A stretch of 64,000 nucleotides of DNA from Actinomycetes bacterium (GCA_024637035.1 JAGXFW010000023.1:62001-126000); one strand, 5' to 3'; counted from the stretch's first letter, positions 49,502-58,306 are shown. Numbers and translations: made by a program. Notes: a model not told the origin generated them from the sequence alone.

Positions 49502-50482
49502 CTACACCTTCTCCGTCACGGATTCGCCGAGAAGCCCCCCCGGGCGGACGATGAGTACGACTATCAGCACGATGAATGCGATGACGTCACGGTATGCATG
49601 GCTGATGAACCCACTAGCCAGCGACTCGATTATGCCGAGCAGGAACCCTCCGAGCATCGCGCCGCGGAGGTTGCCGATGCCACCGATGACCGCTGCGGTG
49701 AACGACTTGACGCCTGGGATGAAGCCCATGTTGTACTTGATCGAGCCGTAGTACATCCCGTTGAAGATCCCGGCCACCGCACCAAGCGCGGGGCCGATGA
49801 AGAAGGCAAGCATTATGACGCGGTTGACGTCGACGCCCATGAGGCCGGCGGCGTCTCGGTCCTGCGCGGTGGCCCTCATAGCGCGACCGACCCGGGTGCG
49901 CGCGATGAAGGTGTCCAGAGCCAGAAGCAGTGTGATCGAGGTGACGATGATGAGCACCTGCATCGTCGAAACCTGCACGCCAAAGAGCGTGAACGCAGTC
50001 TTCACCGGCACGAACGACGAACCGTCCGCCCGCGAGTAGGGGAGCTGCTTGCTGCTGACCCACAGAAGGACGGCGTTCTGCAGGAATATGGAGATGCCGA
50101 TCGCGGAGATCAGCGGGGCCAAGCGGGGCGCGTTTCGCAGAGGCCGGTAGGCGAACCGCTCTGTGATCATGCCGACCACGCCCACAAGCGCCCCCGACAC
50201 GAGGAAGGTCACCACCAGCATGAGGATGAAGCCGATCGTCCCGGAGTTGAAGAAGGCCTGCACCGGCTCAAGAAAGCCGAAGCCGAGATCATCGGCCAGG
50301 CCCGGATCGGAAAGCACTTTGAGCGCGAGCAGACCGATGTACCCGCCCAGCATGAACATCTCGCTGTGGGCGAAGTTGATGAGCAGCAGGATCCCGTAGA
50401 CCAGCGTGTACCCGAGGGCGACGAGCGCGTAGAGACCACCGAGCGTGATGCCGTTGATCGTCTGCTCGATGAGGTAACTCAA
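49502..50482 (-). CDS. livH: Branched-chain amino acid-type ABC transporter permease LivH
   Basis: INGITLGGLYALVALGYTLVYGILLLINFAHSEMFMLGGYIGL. Confidence 0.94.
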   Translation of the reverse strand: MSYLIEQTINGITLGGLYALVALGYTLVYGILLLINFAHSEMFMLGGYIGLLALKVLSDPGLADDLGFGFLEPVQAFFNSGTIGFILMLVVTFLVSGALVGVVGMITERFAYRPLRNAPRLAPLISAIGISIFLQNAVLLWVSSKQLPYSRADGSSFVPVKTAFTLFGVQVSTMQVLIIVTSITLLLALDTFIARTRVGRAMRATAQDRDAAGLMGVDVNRVIMLAFFIGPALGAVAGIFNGMYYGSIKYNMGFIPGVKSFTAAVIGGIGNLRGAMLGGFLLGIIESLASGFISHAYRDVIAFIVLIVVLIVRPGGLLGESVTEKV

Positions 50483-50547
50483 ACCCTGCCCCCGATCCCC
50501 CGAAGGTCTCTAACTAGTCGTGATAGACGCAGCCCTGGTAGTGAGAC

Positions 50548-50578
50548 GCCGGGCGGGTACCCAAGGTACCCGCCCGGC
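50548..50578 (-). terminator. 14-bp perfect hairpin between the solute-binding protein gene and livH
   Basis: GCCGGGCGGGTACC-CAA-GGTACCCGCCCGGC. Confidence 0.75.
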
Positions 50579-50622
50579 GCCGGCAACACGGCTCGGAGAC
50601 CGAGCCCGTGCGGCGGAGAACG

Positions 50623-51834
50623 TTACATCTGTTCCGGCACCCAGACGCCGCCTACGACCTTGTACACGGTGATGGCTTTGTTGTTGGTGTCCCCGTTCTC
50701 ATCGAAGGAGACCGTACCGGTGACGCTCTCGAAGCTGATGCCCTGAGTAGCGGCGATGATGGCCTTCTTGCCCTCAGGAGTGACCACCTTGTCGGCACCC
50801 ATGTCTGTGGCGACCTGGACGATCGCGTTGATGATGACCTTCGCGGCGTCGTACGAGTATGCGTCGTAGGCGGCCATGGGCTCACCAGCGTACATAGCTT
50901 CGTAGGAGGCGATGAATTCCTGGCCCTTGGGCATCTGGTCGGTGGGCAGACCGACGGAGGTGCACAGGTCACCTTCAGCGTTCGCGGCACCCGCAAGCTT
51001 GATGTACTCGGGGTCGAAGACGCCGTCACCGGCCATCATCGGCACGGAGACTCCGCCTTCCTTGAGTTGCTTGGAAAGCAGGGCGCCCGCGTTGTAGATG
51101 CCGCCGTAGTAGACCATCTCGGGGTTCTGCGCCTTGATGGTCGTGACGAGGGCCTTGAAGTCGGTGTCCTTGTCGGCGGTCTTCTCACGACCGAGGACAG
51201 TGCCGCCGTTCGCCTCGAACTGTGCAGCCCAGGCATCGGCCAGGCCCTCTCCGTACGGGGTCGAGTCATCGACGACGTAGGCGGTCTTGAGGCCTGCGTT
51301 GAACGCGTAATCCGCAGCGGCCGGACCTTGAACGCCGTCATTGGCGCACACGCGGAAGTAGTTCGCGTTGCTGCGCGGGATGGTAAGGTCCACGGCGGTA
51401 TTGGCCGGGGAGACCTGGAGGATGTCGTTCTGAGCGTACACCTTGACCGCGACACGAGTGACACCAGAGTTCAGGTGGCCCATGACCGCGACGAGGTTCT
51501 GGTTCGAGGCGAACTGCTCGGCTACGTTGCCGCCGGTGGTCGGGTCGCCTTTGTCATCGCCCTCGACGGTGCTGAGGGTGATCCCGAGGTCCTTCAGCTC
51601 TTGCGACTCGTTCGCCTCTTTGACGGCGAGGTTGGAGCCACGGACCATGCCTTGGCCCAGAGCTACGGCGCCGTCGGTCAGCGGTGCGCCGATGCCGATC
51701 ACGACCTCGACCGACCCCGTCGTACCGGCAGCCGTGGTGGTGGTACTTCCATCGTCCGACCCGCATCCGATCGCCAACAGTGCCAAGGCCAAGGCCAAAG
51801 CGACAGCCAGCACGAGTCTCGTGCTTCTTGCCAT
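50623..51834 (-). CDS. livK: Branched-chain amino acid-type ABC transporter substrate-binding lipoprotein
   Basis: Lipobox LLAIGCGSDDGS; VVIGIGAPLTDGAVALGQGMVRGSNLAVKEANES. Confidence 0.93.
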   Translation of the reverse strand: MARSTRLVLAVALALALALLAIGCGSDDGSTTTTAAGTTGSVEVVIGIGAPLTDGAVALGQGMVRGSNLAVKEANESQELKDLGITLSTVEGDDKGDPTTGGNVAEQFASNQNLVAVMGHLNSGVTRVAVKVYAQNDILQVSPANTAVDLTIPRSNANYFRVCANDGVQGPAAADYAFNAGLKTAYVVDDSTPYGEGLADAWAAQFEANGGTVLGREKTADKDTDFKALVTTIKAQNPEMVYYGGIYNAGALLSKQLKEGGVSVPMMAGDGVFDPEYIKLAGAANAEGDLCTSVGLPTDQMPKGQEFIASYEAMYAGEPMAAYDAYSYDAAKVIINAIVQVATDMGADKVVTPEGKKAIIAATQGISFESVTGTVSFDENGDTNNKAITVYKVVGGVWVPEQM

Positions 51835-52360
51835 CAACACCCCTTTCCCCTTTTTCAGTATTCCCTTCCCGGCGGCGCCGGGTCGGCCGTGATTCATTCA
51901 CTACCGCGCGAATGTACCCAAGAATGTCGGCCAGCGCAATACTAACGATGAATCAAGGATCAACCAGCGTACGGGGAGTGACCGCAACGCGTCTCTCCGG
52001 CGCTCCCCGACCCGAAAGGTCGGTCATTATCGCACAGGCGGGCGCTTCCTTATCGTGGTCCACTGGAGCTACCGCCCCGCTCTCCAACTCCACGACGCGG
52101 GTGTGGGTCGGCCAAAGGAATCGCGCGGAGCCCCAGGGGGTCGCGCGGGAGCCCGGAGGGACGCGGGGACGCACCGTACGTACGGCGTGGACGCACGTCG
52201 GCGCCGGCGTGCGAACCTACGCGGGAGCCCAGCGGCGACCTATGTCGAAGACCGCACGCTCGGCATCCGGCACAGCCGAGCGCCATACGGCGACGAACGA
52301 AGGAGGACGGGCTGAACCGGTCCTTCTGTCCGACCCCCTTGGTACACTTACATCACATCA

Positions 52361-52490
52361 AGAGCGACCCCGAAACGGGGTCCGGCAACCGGGCAGGAGA
52401 CGCCAACGGTGCCTTGAGGGCGAAGGAAGCCTTCGATGTGCGGGACACGGAAGAACGTCCTGAACTACGAGTCTCCACCGCGACGCGGCT
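52361..52490 (+). ncRNA. Candidate structured RNA of unknown class
   Basis: -10-like TACACT at 52343-52348; hairpins GACCCCG-AAA-CGGGGTC, CGAAGG-AAG-CCTTCG, CGGGAC-N10-GTCCTG, CCGC-GAC-GCGG; long-range GGAGAC (52396-52401) with GTCTCC (52471-52476). Confidence 0.5.
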
Positions 52491-52556
52491 TCCTCTGCGT
52501 GGCCCGCCCCTCGCCCGACCCCTCCCCAGGGTCGCACGTACCCCAAGGAGGCGGAC

Positions 52557-53105
52557 ATGGCCGCACCACGACGCAAGCACCCCGGCTGGAACACCATCGA
52601 GGAGAGCCCCCAGGGCAGGCAGTTCATCGCCCTCTGCCAGTCGGTCCTCGGGGAAGGGCCCATCCGCTACCGTCCGCTCGAACGCCTGAAGGACTCGAGC
52701 CACGTCTTCAAGCTCTCCGGCCCTCGGGCCACAGGCATGCTCGTGGAGGCGAGGGGCCGCGAAGTCGGCAGTGAGTGGCGGACCCAGTGGGGCTTCCTCC
52801 TAGAGGTGCACGGGAGCCCGACCACCTTCCAGGTCGACCTGGTGACCTTCCGCTGGGACCCTTGGCTCCACGCCGAGCGGACCGGGGATGCGACCGTGAG
52901 AGACAGCACCCCGGCCAAACGCCGCCGGGTGTCGGACGCCCTTCGGGCCACGGGCGGCTCTCGCAAGGACCGGATGGTCGTGCGCATCCTCCCCTGGGAC
53001 CGGCCTCCGCGCACCGTCGCCGGTGTCGCCCGGGCGACCATCGATGAGATCCGTCTCAAGCACGGGTTCGCCGTAATCGAGTCGTTCGTAGGGGAGGGGT
53101 CCTGA
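52557..53105 (+). CDS. Conserved-looking hypothetical protein, 182 aa
   Basis: AAGGAGG RBS before ATG; MAAPRRKHPGWNTIEESPQGRQFIALCQSVLGEGPIRYRPLERL. Confidence 0.65.
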   Translation: MAAPRRKHPGWNTIEESPQGRQFIALCQSVLGEGPIRYRPLERLKDSSHVFKLSGPRATGMLVEARGREVGSEWRTQWGFLLEVHGSPTTFQVDLVTFRWDPWLHAERTGDATVRDSTPAKRRRVSDALRATGGSRKDRMVVRILPWDRPPRTVAGVARATIDEIRLKHGFAVIESFVGEGS

Positions 53106-53164
53106 GTGGCGGGGACGCCGGGAACAAAGCGCAGGCCGGTCGCTCGTGAATGAACAAGAAAGAA

Positions 53165-53210
53165 AGCCGACGTGGGGAGTCGAACCCCAGACCTGCTCAT
53201 TACGAGTGAG
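53165..53210 (-). other. 3' half of tRNA-Thr(CGT): probable att site
   Basis: Minus strand CTCACTCGTAATGAGCAGGTCTGGGGTTCGACTCCCCACGTCGGCT: anticodon loop, T-arm and 3' acceptor strand present, but no D-arm or 5' acceptor strand (CGTCGGC has no partner upstream). Confidence 0.75.
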
Positions 53211-53248
53211 TGTCTAACTCCTGCAAACCAGAACTATTGCATCACCAC

Positions 53249-53265
53249 GTAAGCGCAGCGTAAGC
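53249..53265. repeat. Pair of GTAAGC boxes, 11-bp spacing (putative left integrase arm sites)
   Basis: cacGTAAGCgcagcGTAAGCggc. Confidence 0.55.
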
Positions 53266-53736
53266 GGCGTGCACGGTTTCGACACGTTTGGAGGCCGCCC
53301 GGTGCTCGCCGGAGCGCTCTCGATTGGCCACGCCCAAGGCACCTGAGCAGGTTGGGGACCAGTGAGCAACTCCGCCCTTCGGTGGGGTCGATACCGTCGG
53401 TGGGGTCTGCCGCGCTCATGATGTGTAGGACCAAGAGCCACGGCTCTCCTGCCGGTATGCGGTTCCGGACGGGGAAGAGCCGTCCCGAGCACCGAGCTAC
53501 GGGCGGGAAAGGGGGTACCCCGTTGCCGCAGACGTGCTTCCGGTGCCTGCCGCGACGGTCCGTACAAAGGGAAGAGGAACCGAACTAGTGGCCGTGACGC
53601 GGCCTGTTGAATGCTGCCCTCTCCGGGGCCGCGACGGCCGCTCATCGATGCTCTCCATCCAAGACTCGAAGGTCACTTGTACGCTACGGTCTGGGCGGTG
53701 GTGCGGCCGGATACGGGCGAAGGCGCGCATAAGGGA

Positions 53737-54084
53737 CTACTGGAGGTCTACGAGAAGCTTCTTGTAGTCAGCTTCGTAGCGGCGAATCTCGTCCGGCTTG
53801 AACCGGCCACCCTCGTATCGAGCCTCCACACTCATTCCATGGAGCTTCTTGAGCAAGGATGCGGCATACGGCTTTCCCTGCTTGCGCACGGCGTTTATGC
53901 GCGGCATGTGTCCGACAATGTCGAGATCTTGCCGGGCAAGGAACGCTTCGGCCCAGTGGCTAGCAGCATAGTACAGGGTGGTGACGGCCCACTCACTGTA
54001 TGTGGTTCTGGGACCATCAAGCACGTCGCGATAGACCTTCTCGTTGCGTGCCGCCTGAGCAGCGTGCTTCAACTCATCCATCAA
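53737..54084 (-). CDS. HEPN-like domain protein
   Basis: 115 aa all-helical-looking AAQAARNEKVYRDVL...TYSEWAVTTLYYAASHWAEAFLA...GHMPRINAVRK...RYEADYKKLL. Confidence 0.5.
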   Translation of the reverse strand: MMDELKHAAQAARNEKVYRDVLDGPRTTYSEWAVTTLYYAASHWAEAFLARQDLDIVGHMPRINAVRKQGKPYAASLLKKLHGMSVEARYEGGRFKPDEIRRYEADYKKLLVDLQ

Positions 54085-54506
54085 ACGAGCCGCACTAGGC
54101 CACTCAGATCATGCGCGCAGCGGTCTTGGAACCAGACGTCGACATCGATGGACACGTCTGCGGCGTCGGCCATTGCGGTCCACATGAGTTCGTATGCCTT
54201 GTCTTCCATGTCGAGATCAACCGCCTGCGCCACGACGAGGACACGCACGGTCTCGGGTTCTCGGGGCGCGCTCACGTAGATCTCGGCCTCAGGCCAGACA
54301 GAGTGAAGCTGCCGGGCGTAATCGTCCGCGACGTTCCGGGGGGAGTAGCGCATTTGTGTTTCGAGTGTGGTCATTTCAGCCCAGCCAGTGTTCGGGAAGT
54401 TGTAGACTCGGCCCCCATCTGCTTCATCGGCCCGGAAGACGGTCTCCTGAACTACAGTATCATTCGCCACGCTCATCGGGATTCCGGCTTCGAGTGTCTC
54501 AGGCAT
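54081..54506 (-). CDS. Hypothetical protein, possible degenerate nucleotidyltransferase-like partner of the HEPN-like gene
   Basis: ATGA overlaps with both neighbours; VRVLVVAQAVDLDMEDKAYELMWTAMADAADVSIDVDVWFQD. Confidence 0.45.
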   Translation of the reverse strand: MPETLEAGIPMSVANDTVVQETVFRADEADGGRVYNFPNTGWAEMTTLETQMRYSPRNVADDYARQLHSVWPEAEIYVSAPREPETVRVLVVAQAVDLDMEDKAYELMWTAMADAADVSIDVDVWFQDRCAHDLSGLVRLV

Positions 54507-54858
54507 TCCACTGCTCCCGGTCTCGGGTCTCCTTCATGCGCCCGAGCAGATCGTAGACGCTGTCCAGAAGGCTCTCCGGCATGGTCACGGCAGCGACGAA
54601 CTTGGGAGTGATGCCTTCCTCGGCCATCCTCTTTGCCACCGCCTCGGACCCTGGCTCCTTGCGGATTGGGAGTCGGACTTGAGCGAATATCAGGGTGAAC
54701 TCTCCGCCAACGCGGTTCGCGAGCACGTGGTTGGAATACAGGGAGGCCGGGATGTCGGCCTCGTCCATGTTCAAGATCTTCACCTCGTACCTCTCGGGAA
54801 CCGCATTGGCCTTCGCCGCAGCCACGGGCTTCTTGCGGCCTTTCGTCTCTGCACTCAT
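54499..54858 (-). CDS. DUF3467-like protein
   Basis: DIPASLYSNHVLANRVGGEFTLIFAQVRLP...TPKFVAAVTMPESLLDSVYDLLGRM. Confidence 0.55.
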   Translation of the reverse strand: MSAETKGRKKPVAAAKANAVPERYEVKILNMDEADIPASLYSNHVLANRVGGEFTLIFAQVRLPIRKEPGSEAVAKRMAEEGITPKFVAAVTMPESLLDSVYDLLGRMKETRDREQWNA

Positions 54859-55016
54859 GCTGTCCCTCCGTTGATATGGCGGTGGTGGGTGGCTACTCGA
54901 AGGCAGTCATCATCGCGTTGGCCTCAAGTATAGCGGCAGTCGACTCCGTTTCTGAATCGGCGGGCCTCCGAACTATCGTCGGTGGGGTCTACCGCTTCGG
55001 TGGGGTCCGACTCTCT

Positions 55017-55208
55017 CTACTCCTCCGACAGTGGCAATTCTAGAGCCTGCCCTCGGTCCTGCTTGGCTCGCGGCGACGCCTTGAACGTCACGTTGCCGAA
55101 CCGTGAAGGGTAGTCGATAGCCGCGCCCCCCAGTAGGTCCGCCACCGTGAGAATCTGCAGGCGCGGGTGCTTGCTGTGCCAGCCCGGCGACTCGTTCTCC
55201 GGGGCCTT
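55017..55208 (-). pseudogene. C-terminal remnant of a large site-specific DNA methyltransferase
   Basis: Manual frame reading KAPENESPGWHSKHPRLQILTVADLLGGAAIDYPSRFGNVTFKASPRAKQDRGQALELPLSEE*, resembling the PRLQILTIEELLxGxxIDYP tail of such methylases; no start, in-frame TGA just upstream. Confidence 0.6.
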
Positions 55209-55390
55209 TCATCTATCAAGGTGGGCCGTGGTTGAGGCGCTTCGAGCGTCGAGCTAGCGTTCTTTGGCTTCACTCGCAGCGAAGCGCTGCCAGGTGGAAG
55301 CCACGGTTGCTACCTCGCGCCGTCGATCCCAGTTCCCGGCGCTGTTTGCGTTCCCGAAGCGCTCCAGGCGCACCCCAGCGCGCCACAAGG

Positions 55391-56518
55391 CTACAGACCG
55401 CTCTTGTCTCGGTTGCAAGGGATACAGAGCATCTGGCAGTTCTCGGCGATGGTCTTGCCGCCTTTGGACCACGGGTTGATGTGGTCGCCCTCCATGTCCT
55501 CAAGCTCGAAGATACGTTGGCCGTCGTCATTGCCGGGGGTACGGCAGCGGGTGCCGTTGGCGCACTTGTGATGCTGGCGCTCGTATGCCGCACGCTTTTC
55601 GCGATCGTCAAACTGGCGGATGTTGAGGCGGCGCTCTTCGCCAGTGAGCAGGAAAGTGTAGATGCCGCTGCGCCTGGTCACGTCCGGGTCCTGCATCAGT
55701 TCAGCCGTGCGCCGCTCCAACTCGTTGGTGTCTAGTGTCTCGTCCTTGAACCGGTCGTACAGCGGCCCCCACTCGACACCCTTCATCTCCTTGCGGTAGG
55801 TCGTGAACGTCTGCTGCACCCACCAGATGACGTTCTGGAAGTGGGTCCACAGCTCGTTCGCATTCTGGTCGTGCTGGTGGTCCGACATGTACTGGTCGAT
55901 CTTCCCGCCCGACCGCCACTTCAGCGCTTTCTCGAGCAGCTCTTGACGGATCGGGGAGCCAGTGACGTACTTGCTGGCCAGACCATACGCTGGGCCGTGG
56001 GTCTTGCTGAAGATTGACTTGGCATGCGTTAGCCACGGTCCGGTGTAGACGGCGTTGCGAAGCTCCTGGTCCGTCAGCTCTACCCCTGCGATGTTGACCG
56101 TACGAAACCAGTCGAGCTTGTCCCGGTCGTTGCCCTCGCAGACGTAGACCATCAGCTCATAGTCGAGAAACTGGTCCTTCTGAGGCTGCGTGAGGTTGTG
56201 GAAGGCCATCGGGTGGCCGTCGATGTTGATCGAGAAGTCACCGGCGACGTATTGGCAGAAGCTGATTGTGCGCTGCTGGCCGTCGAGAACCTCGAAGGTG
56301 CCGTCCTCGTTGACCGCCCAGTACATGACATTCAGCGGGAAGTCCTTGCGGATTGTGCCCAGCACAGCGGCCCTCTTCTCCGCATCGTACACGAACTCAC
56401 GCTGATACTTCGGGCGGATGTTCAGCTTGCCGCCGTAGCCGACGACGCCGTCCTCGTCGTTGTCGCGGTAGTCCTCCGCCACATCGCGGACCGTGACCTT
56501 CTTCAGATCGATCTTCAC
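55391..56518 (-). CDS. DUF262 (GmrS/ParB-like) protein with C-terminal HNH nuclease domain
   Basis: IRPKYQREFVYDAEKRAAVLGTIRKDFPLNVMYW...EVLDGQQRTISFCQY; HNH-type CANGTRCRTPG...DMEGDHINPWSKGGKTIAENCQMLCIPCNRDKSG. Confidence 0.88.
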   Translation of the reverse strand: MKIDLKKVTVRDVAEDYRDNDEDGVVGYGGKLNIRPKYQREFVYDAEKRAAVLGTIRKDFPLNVMYWAVNEDGTFEVLDGQQRTISFCQYVAGDFSINIDGHPMAFHNLTQPQKDQFLDYELMVYVCEGNDRDKLDWFRTVNIAGVELTDQELRNAVYTGPWLTHAKSIFSKTHGPAYGLASKYVTGSPIRQELLEKALKWRSGGKIDQYMSDHQHDQNANELWTHFQNVIWWVQQTFTTYRKEMKGVEWGPLYDRFKDETLDTNELERRTAELMQDPDVTRRSGIYTFLLTGEERRLNIRQFDDREKRAAYERQHHKCANGTRCRTPGNDDGQRIFELEDMEGDHINPWSKGGKTIAENCQMLCIPCNRDKSGL

Positions 56519-57630
56519 GATGCGGCCCCGATCCTCTTGATAACGACACGTTGGTAGACACCCATGTGCTTGCCATTCCCCACAGGAACGAAGAACTTGC
56601 CCGTTCCGCCGACCACCTTGCCGCCGGAGCTCATGTAGTCCTCCTTGGCGGCGTACCGAGACATCGGCTCAGCAAGCTCGAGGCTTTGCCCGATGATCTG
56701 GAACTGGTCAGGATTGTACTTGTCCAGGAACGTGATCGGCACACCCATCTCCCCGTCGTAGTCCATGGGGATTTCGGCAACTCTGCTGACTTCGATCGCC
56801 GGGTAGTTGGTGTACGTAGGGTACTCCTCCGGCGTGTACCGCTTGAAGAGGGTCATGGGCTCATGACGCTTCGTGGTGTCCAGGTTGGTGAACCAGTAGG
56901 CGCGGCCCATCGAGAAGAACTTGACGCCGTCTACGACCTTCTTGCGTGACTCGGTCTTGATCTCATAGTCGCCGGGAACCCGGAACCACTTCGTACCACC
57001 GTTCTCGTAGCCAAACCAGAGATTGTCAGCCATGATCTGCTCGAAGATTTCTCGGTAGGTGATGAAGTTCTGGTCACCAATGACCAGGAAGTGTTTCTTA
57101 TGCGTCGCGAGCAACGGAATGAACTCGCGTATGAGGCTCCACGGGGGGTTGGTCACGACGATGTCGGCTTCGTCGAGCAGCTCCACGCACTCCACGCTGC
57201 GGAAATCGCCACCGCCCTTCAGCGGCGTCATCGCGTTGGCGTCGTTGCGAAGCAGGTACTCAACGTCAGCCAAATCGATTGCGCCATCCTCGTTCAGGTC
57301 GGGCACCTCGCTAATGACGACCTTGTAGGGCTCACGCGGCGGCGGGGTGTCCCGGAGCCCGGCGGTCTCGAATAACGGCAGCTGCTCGCCACTGATCGGC
57401 GAGCCTGCGTAGCAGGTTGTGATGAGCCGCCTCAGGCCAAGGTGGTTGAAGTTCATCGCGAAGTACTTGAAGAAGTTGGACTCATACGGATCGTCGCAGT
57501 TGCAGAACACGACCTTGCCATTGAACTGGTCGCGGTAGTGGCGCAGCTCGGCCTCGATGTCCGTTAGCTGTGTGTACCACTCGTCGAGGGCCGCACGATT
57601 CCGCGCGCTCAGCGTCTCATTACCCGCCAT
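56515..57630 (-). CDS. EcoRI-family adenine-specific DNA methyltransferase
   Basis: VVFCNCDDPYESNFFKYFAMNFNHLGLRRLITTCY; ADIVVTNPPWSLIREFIPLLATHKKHFLVIGDQNFITY. Confidence 0.87.
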   Translation of the reverse strand: MAGNETLSARNRAALDEWYTQLTDIEAELRHYRDQFNGKVVFCNCDDPYESNFFKYFAMNFNHLGLRRLITTCYAGSPISGEQLPLFETAGLRDTPPPREPYKVVISEVPDLNEDGAIDLADVEYLLRNDANAMTPLKGGGDFRSVECVELLDEADIVVTNPPWSLIREFIPLLATHKKHFLVIGDQNFITYREIFEQIMADNLWFGYENGGTKWFRVPGDYEIKTESRKKVVDGVKFFSMGRAYWFTNLDTTKRHEPMTLFKRYTPEEYPTYTNYPAIEVSRVAEIPMDYDGEMGVPITFLDKYNPDQFQIIGQSLELAEPMSRYAAKEDYMSSGGKVVGGTGKFFVPVGNGKHMGVYQRVVIKRIGAAS

Positions 57631-57871
57631 CTGTGTACCGACCTTCCTCGTAATCCAGTTGAAGCAAGTGTATCAAGGGGTTCTGACAACTCGAGGCCAT
57701 CACTCGTAGCGAAGACCCACGTTACCGCCCAGCCCGGCCGTGCATCGAACCGAAGTCGGCCGGGGGGCCCTCCGATGTGGTGCGTGACGGCACCGACAGT
57801 TCTTCTGCAGTCTGTCGAACTCCAGACTGCAGCCACGTTTACCCTCGACAACTACCGGGGCCCTCAGCCGG

Positions 57872-58306
57872 TTAAGCAGGCCGGAGGTAGACGACTTTCC
57901 CTCCGTACTTCGCGATCACCTCGGCCAGATGCTGGTCAGATGTGAGAAGAGTGAACCCATTCTGGAGTGCGACCTCGGCCGTCAGCACATCCTGCGTGTT
58001 GTTGGGCTTCGACTTGTTGCGAGTGTTGAGCTCTTTGCGGAGTGTGTGAAATGATGCACCGTCGCCTAGCCTGCCTTGACCCAGTCGTGAAACGCCCAAC
58101 ACAAACGATTCGGTCGGGACAAGCCGTGGTCTGACTTCCGCGAACTTGAGGAGTAGCCGGGCTCGGCGTTCGGCGTCCTTGGTTGCGTTTATCTCGTCGA
58201 TCTGGACGTGAGTAGCCAGATACTCCCCATCCGAGGGCAGGTCGCCGAGGTCGATAGCGCCATCCACCAGCTTGTTGAAGATGCAGGTATCCAAGACATA
58301 CGCCAT
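57872..58306 (-). CDS. PIN-domain protein (putative toxin)
   Basis: MAYVLDTCIFNKLVDG...NNTQDVLTAEVALQNGFTLLTSDQHLAEVIAKYGGKVVYL. Confidence 0.75.
   Translation of the reverse strand: MAYVLDTCIFNKLVDGAIDLGDLPSDGEYLATHVQIDEINATKDAERRARLLLKFAEVRPRLVPTESFVLGVSRLGQGRLGDGASFHTLRKELNTRNKSKPNNTQDVLTAEVALQNGFTLLTSDQHLAEVIAKYGGKVVYLRPA

Noticed and set aside
49379-50746. 455-aa plus-strand ORF over livM/livH
   Set aside because: Antisense to clear ABC transporter permeases; no motifs.
50608-51945. 445-aa plus-strand ORF over livK
   Set aside because: Antisense to a clear solute-binding lipoprotein gene.
53234-53434. 66-aa minus-strand ORF with DPTDGIDPTEG
   Set aside because: Kept only as a repeat observation; no RBS or homology evidence for a gene.
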